Origin: CBW1002 sp046081905
GTDB taxonomy: Bacteria; Cyanobacteriota; Cyanobacteriia; PCC-6307; Cyanobiaceae
DNA length: 26,332 bases
Direction of reading: 5' to 3'
Assembly: GCA_046081905.1 (NCBI GenBank)
Contig: JBJTWS010000017.1
Location: 1-26,332 of the forward strand
Within the stretch, counting starts at the first letter, position 1. Each line of letters opens with the position of its first letter. The position numbers were made by a program, and so were the translations under genes. Under the pieces are notes generated by a model. That model searched no databases. It saw nothing but the letters and a program-made list of their open reading frames with translations, and was not told the DNA's origin. This document shows, one piece after another, positions 22,562 to 26,332 of the stretch.

Positions 22562-23111
22562 GCCGCAGACCCCCCTGGGCGGAGGCCTCGGGGGCGATCA
22601 GGCCCGCCTGGCGCCATTTTGAGAGCTGGCGGGTCACGGTGACCCGGGTGTGGCCCACCAGCTCGGCGATGCGGCCGTGGGTGAGCCGCAGGGGGAGTTC
22701 CACCCAGGGGCCGCAGCGGTGGCCGAGCCGTTCGGCCAGCAACTGCAGCAGGGCCTGCAGGCGCTGTTCGGCGTCGCTGAGGTGGCGCACCAGCAGCAGC
22801 GCCACGGCCCAGTCGGTGAGGCTGCTGGCCCCCTCCTCCGGTAGGGCGTGGCCGCCCTCGCCCTCCAGCAGTTCCACCGGGGTGAGGGCCTCGAGGTGCA
22901 GCCAGGAGCGGCGCAGCAGATCGAGGGGCAGGTGGTCGCCGCCGCGCAGGAAGCCCAGGGTCACGGCCTCCTCGGCCAGCCCGTCGAAGGGATCGCCGGC
23001 CGAGGCCTCCGACACGGCCACCCGCAGCAGACCCTGCTGCACGTGGAGGCAATGGCAGCGGAGCAGCACCTGGGCATCCAGGAGCAGGGTGTGCCCCTCA
23101 GTGATGCGCAT
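22515..23111 (-). CDS. Crp/Fnr-family transcriptional regulator
   Basis: This 198-residue protein has a clear C-terminal winged helix (about 135-185) with LRLTHGRIAELVGHTRVTVTRQLSKWRQAGLI, the Crp/Fnr DNA-binding pattern. The N-terminal half has the beta-roll rhythm (EGHTLLLDAQVLLRCHCLHVQQGLLRVAV, ELLEGEGG). It lacks the phosphate-binding cassette (GE...ALL...RxA) that holds cAMP in CRP. It is therefore probably not a cAMP receptor but a divergent member acting on nitrogen genes. The ATG at 23109-23111 was preferred; an in-frame ATG at 23219 would add 36 low-complexity residues and overlap nrtD. It lies 43 bases after nrtD on the same strand and may be co-transcribed with the transporter. It is not NtcA itself. 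Confidence 0.83.
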   Translation of the reverse strand: MRITEGHTLLLDAQVLLRCHCLHVQQGLLRVAVSEASAGDPFDGLAEEAVTLGFLRGGDHLPLDLLRRSWLHLEALTPVELLEGEGGHALPEEGASSLTDWAVALLLVRHLSDAEQRLQALLQLLAERLGHRCGPWVELPLRLTHGRIAELVGHTRVTVTRQLSKWRQAGLIAPEASAQGGLRLSPKLLEERRPATRR

Positions 23112-23154
23112 CGCGGTGGGGAGAGGGGGTGCGGCTGCGGCGACGCTGGGCGCG

Positions 23155-24048
23155 TCAGTCCACATCGTGGGCGTAGCGGCGGAAGAGGAAATCGAGGGCG
23201 TGGTTGCGCAGCTGCCCATAGCGCTCGTCGTCCTGGATGGTCTCGTAGCGGCGCGGCCGCTCGAAGGGAACGTCGAGGAGCTCGCCGATCGTGGCGGAGG
23301 GACCGTTGGTCATCATCACGATCCGATCGGCGAGGAACAGGGCCTCATCGATGTCGTGGGTGATCATCAGAACGGTGGGTTTCTGCTCGTGCCAGATCTC
23401 CAGCAGCTCCTCCTGCAGTTCCTCCTTGGTGATCGCATCCAGGGCACCGAAGGGTTCATCCAGCACCAGCACCGCCGGCTGCACCGCCAGGGCCCGGGCG
23501 ATCGCCACCCGCTGCCGCATGCCCCCGGAGAGCTGCGGGGGGCGCTTGTGGCGGGAATCGAGCAGGTGCACCATCTCGAGGTGGTGTTCCACCACCTGCC
23601 GGCGGCTGGGGGCGGGCAGCTCCGGCCGGGCGGCCTTCACCGCCAGCTCCACGTTCTCCCACACGGTTTTCCAGGGGAGCAGCGAATAGTTCTGGAACAC
23701 CACCATCCGGTCCGGACCCGGCCGCTCGATCGGCTGGCCGTGCAGGGTCACCTGGCCGCTGCTGGGCCGCAGGAAGCCGGACACCATGTTCAGCAGGGTG
23801 CTCTTGCCGCAGCCGGAGTGGCCGATCACGCAGAGGAATTCGCCCTGCTGCACGCTGAGGTTGATGTCCCGCAGGGCCTCGAAGGGGCCGCGCTGGGTCT
23901 GGAACACCTGGCCCACATCCTGGAACTCCAGGAAACCCGTGCTGCCAGTGGAACCGGGATGCATGGTGGCGGGAACAGGAGCGGTGGGCAGGGTGCTGGC
24001 CGGAGTGGTGGAGGGGGCGCGTCGTTGGCGCTGCAGCAGGGGGGACAT
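23155..24048 (-). CDS. nrtD: Nitrate ABC transporter ATP-binding protein NrtD
   Basis: This is the second ATPase of the NrtABCD importer. The 297-residue protein carries Walker A IGHSGCGKST (75-84), the Q-loop FQNYSLLPWKTV (118-129), the ABC signature LSGGMRQ (173-179), Walker B VLVLDEPFGALD (193-204) and the switch His H231. The C-terminal ERPRRYETIQDDERYGQLRNHALDFLF is typical of the Nrt/Cmp/Ssu group. The first 35 residues are low complexity, and an internal ATG at residue 29 (23962-23964) could be the real start. It follows nrtC after four bases, and the Crp-family gene comes next. The separate bicarbonate transporter CmpD is very similar; nitrate is preferred because narB and cofactor genes are adjacent. 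Confidence 0.9.
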   Translation of the reverse strand: MSPLLQRQRRAPSTTPASTLPTAPVPATMHPGSTGSTGFLEFQDVGQVFQTQRGPFEALRDINLSVQQGEFLCVIGHSGCGKSTLLNMVSGFLRPSSGQVTLHGQPIERPGPDRMVVFQNYSLLPWKTVWENVELAVKAARPELPAPSRRQVVEHHLEMVHLLDSRHKRPPQLSGGMRQRVAIARALAVQPAVLVLDEPFGALDAITKEELQEELLEIWHEQKPTVLMITHDIDEALFLADRIVMMTNGPSATIGELLDVPFERPRRYETIQDDERYGQLRNHALDFLFRRYAHDVD

Positions 24049-24052
24049 GGCG

Positions 24053-24868
24053 TCAGCGGCGGGCGGTCTGGGCGGTCTTGAGGCGGCGCTGTTCCTGGAG
24101 GAAATGGATCAGTTCGGCGCGCAGGTGGTAATAGTCGCGGTGTTCCATCACCGCCAGGCGCTCCCGCGGGCGGGGCAGGGGCACCTCGAGAATGCGTCCG
24201 ATCCGGGCGGCGGGGCCGTTGCTGAGCATCACCACCCGATCGGAGAGCAGCAGGGCCTCATCCACGTCGTGGGTCACCATCACGGCGGTGAGCCCCGATT
24301 CCTGGCACACCTGCATCAGTTGCTGCTGCAGGTTGCCTCGGGTGATGGCGTCGAGCGCCCCGAAGGGCTCATCGAGCAGCAGCAGGCGCGGCCGGATCGA
24401 GAGGGCCCGGGCGATCGCCACCCGCTGCTTCATGCCGCCGGAGAGTTCGGCGGGGTACTTGTCGGCGGCCTGGGTGAGGCCCACCGCGTGGATGTTGCGC
24501 TCCACGATCTCGCGGCGCTCGCCCGGGCTGGCCTTGGGGTTCACGGTGTTCACCGCCAGGGCGATGTTCTGCCGCACCGTTTTCCAGGGCAGCAGCGAAT
24601 AGTTCTGGAACACCACCATGCGATCCGGACCCGGATCGGTCACCTGGCGGCCGTTCATCAGGATGCCGCCTTCGCTGGCCTGGCTGAGGCCGGCCATCAG
24701 GTTGAGCAGGGTGCTCTTGCCGCAGCCGGAGTGGCCGATCAGGGAAACGAACTCCCCTTCGGCGATGTCGAGGTCGATGTTCTCGAGGGCCACATAGCGG
24801 CCGCCCCCGTCGAGGGGGAACACCTGGGTAACGGCGTCGACCGTGATCAGTCCTTGGGCGGTTGCCAT
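24053..24868 (-). CDS. nrtC: Nitrate ABC transporter ATP-binding protein NrtC, short form
   Basis: This is the first ATPase of the importer, 271 residues. Motifs are Walker A GHSGCGKST (45-53), the Q-loop FQNYSLLPWKTV (87-98), the signature LSGGMKQ (142-148), Walker B LLLLDEPFGALD (162-173) and the switch His H200. The classical cyanobacterial NrtC is about 660 residues because an NrtA-like substrate-binding domain is attached at the C-terminus. Here the protein stops right after the ATPase domain (RLKTAQTARR) and nrtD starts four bases later, so no remnant of that domain is left. In Synechococcus elongatus that domain is reported to mediate ammonium inhibition of uptake. The start is one base after the nrtB stop, so translation is coupled. 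Confidence 0.88.
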   Translation of the reverse strand: MATAQGLITVDAVTQVFPLDGGGRYVALENIDLDIAEGEFVSLIGHSGCGKSTLLNLMAGLSQASEGGILMNGRQVTDPGPDRMVVFQNYSLLPWKTVRQNIALAVNTVNPKASPGERREIVERNIHAVGLTQAADKYPAELSGGMKQRVAIARALSIRPRLLLLDEPFGALDAITRGNLQQQLMQVCQESGLTAVMVTHDVDEALLLSDRVVMLSNGPAARIGRILEVPLPRPRERLAVMEHRDYYHLRAELIHFLQEQRRLKTAQTARR

Positions 24869-24869
24869 C

Positions 24870-25700
24870 TCAGTTGGCCCCCTTGCTCACCTTGGAGCCG
24901 ATGAAGGCCACCAGCCGGTCGAGGCACAGGCCCACGATCCCCACATAGACAATCGCGAGGATGATCTGACTGGCACTGGAGTCGCCGCCGGCGTTGTAGG
25001 CGTCCCAGATGAAGTAGCCGATGCCGCCATCGGCCTTCAGCATCTCGGCTGCCACGATCGCCAGCCAGGCCAGACCCACGGCAATGCGCAGACCGGTGAA
25101 CACATAGGGCACCGTGGCCGGAATCACGATGTTCATGATGTATTCACCCCGGCGAAGCCGCAGCACGCGCGCCACGTTGGTGTAATCCTGCGGGATCTCC
25201 CGGATGCCCACGGCCGTGTTGATGATGATCGGCCAGATGGCGGTGATGAAGATCACAAATACCGCGGAGGTGTTGGCGTCCTGGAACACCATCAGCGAGA
25301 TCGGAAACCAGGCCAGTGGCGGCACCGTGCGCAGCACCTGGATCACCGGATCGAAGCCCTTGCCGATGAAGCGGCTCATGCCCAGCACACCGCCGATGGC
25401 GATGCCCACCACGGCGGAGAGGCCATAGCCGATGGCCACCCGCTGCAGGGAGATCAGGATCTGCCAGCCCAGCCCCTTGCTGGTGCCGCCGTCGTCATAG
25501 AAGGGCTGGGAGATGTAGGGATCCCAGGTGTCCACAATCACGTTCACCGGGCCCGGAAGCCGGGCGTTCCCCAGCACGAGGGAGAGCAGCTGCCAGGCCA
25601 GCAGGAAGGCGCCGATGCAGATCAGATAGGGAAGGATCTGGGGCAGCCCCGGCAGCAAACGCCGCGATCGGCGCCGGGGCAGGGAGGCGGTGAGGGTCAT
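24870..25700 (-). CDS. nrtB: Nitrate ABC transporter permease NrtB
   Basis: This is the membrane subunit of the importer, 276 residues from the ATG at 25698-25700. Hydrophobic segments include ILPYLICIGAFLLAWQLLSLVLG, a segment rich in VGIAIGGVLG, TSAVFVIFITAIWPIIINTAVG, LRIAVGLAWLAIVAAEML and IILAIVYVGIVGLCLDRLVAF. The EAA loop that docks on the ATPases is seen as VARVLRLRRGEYIMNIVIPATVPYVFTGLR-type sequence. An earlier in-frame ATG at 25739 would add 13 residues but lies inside the loop of a strong stem-loop, so the later start is preferred; the resulting length also fits other NrtB. It stands between nrtA and nrtC, and nrtC starts after a single base. Confidence 0.9.
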   Translation of the reverse strand: MTLTASLPRRRSRRLLPGLPQILPYLICIGAFLLAWQLLSLVLGNARLPGPVNVIVDTWDPYISQPFYDDGGTSKGLGWQILISLQRVAIGYGLSAVVGIAIGGVLGMSRFIGKGFDPVIQVLRTVPPLAWFPISLMVFQDANTSAVFVIFITAIWPIIINTAVGIREIPQDYTNVARVLRLRRGEYIMNIVIPATVPYVFTGLRIAVGLAWLAIVAAEMLKADGGIGYFIWDAYNAGGDSSASQIILAIVYVGIVGLCLDRLVAFIGSKVSKGAN

Positions 25701-25725
25701 CGAGGAGGGCGGAGTGATGGAGCGG

Positions 25726-25753
25726 GGTCGCCGCTCCATCGCGAGCGGCGACC
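25726..25753 (-). terminator. Strong stem-loop between nrtA and nrtB
   Basis: GGTCGCCGCTC (25726-25736) and GAGCGGCGACC (25743-25753) form a perfect 11-base-pair stem around a six-base loop. It starts 9 bases after the nrtA stop and ends 25 bases before the chosen nrtB start. No T-run follows, so partial termination or protection of the nrtA message against 3' decay is more likely than full termination. Such hairpins often sit after the binding-protein gene of ABC operons and give an excess of that protein. Confidence 0.6.
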
Positions 25754-25762
25754 GGTTGGGAA

Positions 25763-26332
25763 TCAGGACAGGGCCTTGATCTTGAGGCTGTCGAGGTAGG
25801 CCTTCGGGTTCTCGGGATCGAACACCATGCCGTCGAAGAAGGTCTCCTTGCCGCGGGAATCGCTGGCGGGGATCTCCTTGGCCATGCCGATGGCCGTGGC
25901 GGCCTCCTTCCAGAGGTCGGCGCGGTTCACCTTGTTCACCAGGGCGTCGATGTCGGTGTCGGCCGGCAGGTAGCCCCAGCGCATGTCCTCGGTCACGAAC
26001 CAGGCGTCGTGGCTCTTGTAGGGGAAGGAGGCGTTGCTGTCCCAGAACAGCATCTTGAAGGGGCTGTTCTTCACATCACGGCCATCGCCGTAGTTCACGT
26101 TGCCGGCCAGGCGCGGCTTGATATCGGCTACGGGAGCCTTGATGTACTTGTCCTTGGAGATGATTTCGCACATCTCGTCGAGGTTGGCGGGATCCTGGCA
26201 CCAGATCTGGGCCTCCTGAACGGCCATCAACATCGCCTTGGCAGCCTTGGGGTTCTTATCCACCCAATCAGCGCGCATCGAGAAGGATTTCTCGGGGTGC
26301 TTGTCCCAGAGTTCGCCGGTCTGAGCAGCGGT
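25763..26332 (-). CDS. nrtA: Nitrate ABC transporter substrate-binding protein NrtA (5' end outside window)
   Basis: This is the C-terminal 189 residues of the lipoprotein that captures nitrate/nitrite in the periplasm and delivers it to NrtB. The frame is open to the window edge, so the lipoprotein signal and the first lobe are missing. Segments such as SMRADWVDKNPKAAKAML, CEIISKDKYIKAP, NSPFKMLFWDSNASFPYKS, HDAWFVTEDMRWGYLP, and the end FDPENPKAYLDSLKIKALS match the NrtA/CmpA family. CmpA (bicarbonate) is the main alternative. The neighbourhood (two ATPases, narB, cofactor genes) favours nitrate. A strong stem-loop follows its stop codon. The operon promoter, where an NtcA site would be expected, lies beyond the window. 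Confidence 0.9.
   Translation of the reverse strand, partial: TAAQTGELWDKHPEKSFSMRADWVDKNPKAAKAMLMAVQEAQIWCQDPANLDEMCEIISKDKYIKAPVADIKPRLAGNVNYGDGRDVKNSPFKMLFWDSNASFPYKSHDAWFVTEDMRWGYLPADTDIDALVNKVNRADLWKEAATAIGMAKEIPASDSRGKETFFDGMVFDPENPKAYLDSLKIKALS

Noticed and set aside
23112..23219. An earlier ATG for the Crp-family gene at 23219
   Set aside because: It would add 36 low-complexity residues and overlap nrtD by 65 bases; family similarity begins after 23111.
23155..26332. Cyanate (CynABD) or bicarbonate (CmpABCD) transporter instead of nitrate
   Set aside because: Two ATPase genes rule against the single-ATPase Cyn system. Cmp cannot be fully excluded, but adjacent narB and cofactor genes favour nitrate.
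1..26332. tRNA, rRNA, CRISPR arrays, insertion sequences or phage genes
   Set aside because: No transposase or integrase frame, no regularly spaced repeats and no recognisable stable-RNA gene was seen on reading both strands.

Overview
The window looks like a piece of a GC-rich picocyanobacterial chromosome (Synechococcus/Cyanobium/Vulcanococcus type). The evidence is a NarB-type assimilatory nitrate reductase next to an nrtABCD-type ABC nitrate transporter, a nearly complete set of molybdenum-cofactor genes, a methylglyoxal-synthase-like/diacylglycerol-kinase fusion of a kind known from cyanobacteria, and seven exact copies of the HIP1 octamer GCGATCGC. Genes are packed very tightly. No gene-free stretch exceeds 300 bases; the largest gaps are 6383-6652, 15449-15670 and 12040-12156, all between divergent genes.

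Layout. Positions 1-5636 (+): the 3' part of sdhA, then sdhB, moaC, a YbjQ-family gene, moeA and an OprB-type porin. Positions 5623-6382 (-): moaE and moaD. Positions 6653-11458 (+): a membrane protein with two ABM domains, a FAD-linked oxidase, a guanine-deaminase-like enzyme, moaB and an MGS-like/DAGK lipid-kinase fusion. Positions 11455-13358: a tetR gene divergent from a glutathione S-transferase gene and a flavin-binding PNPOx-like gene broken by an in-frame amber codon. Positions 13413-15448: an FAD aromatic monooxygenase converging on a small P-loop kinase. Positions 15671-17726: a GAF/HD-GYP protein converging on a ferredoxin/metallo-beta-lactamase fusion. Positions 17826-22561 (+): an O-methyltransferase followed by one 1241-codon frame joining a transmembrane class III adenylate cyclase to a complete NarB. 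Positions 22515-26332 (-): nrtA (partial), nrtB, nrtC, nrtD and a Crp-family regulator.

How it works together. NrtABCD would import nitrate and NarB would reduce it to nitrite, using the bis-MGD cofactor that MoaC, MoaD/MoaE, MoaB and MoeA help to build. moaA, mobA and nirA are not in the window. Two second-messenger proteins (an adenylate cyclase and a c-di-GMP-phosphodiesterase-type HD-GYP) and a Crp-family regulator lie close to the nitrate genes. The most striking observation is the uninterrupted frame joining the sensor-type cyclase to the nitrate reductase. It is either a real signalling/enzyme fusion or the result of a very recent stop loss or indel, and this can be tested. Other points are an NrtC lacking the usual substrate-binding-protein-like C-terminal domain, a strong stem-loop between nrtA and nrtB, a paired operator at the tetR/GST promoter, and the overlap of all five convergent gene pairs at their 3' ends.
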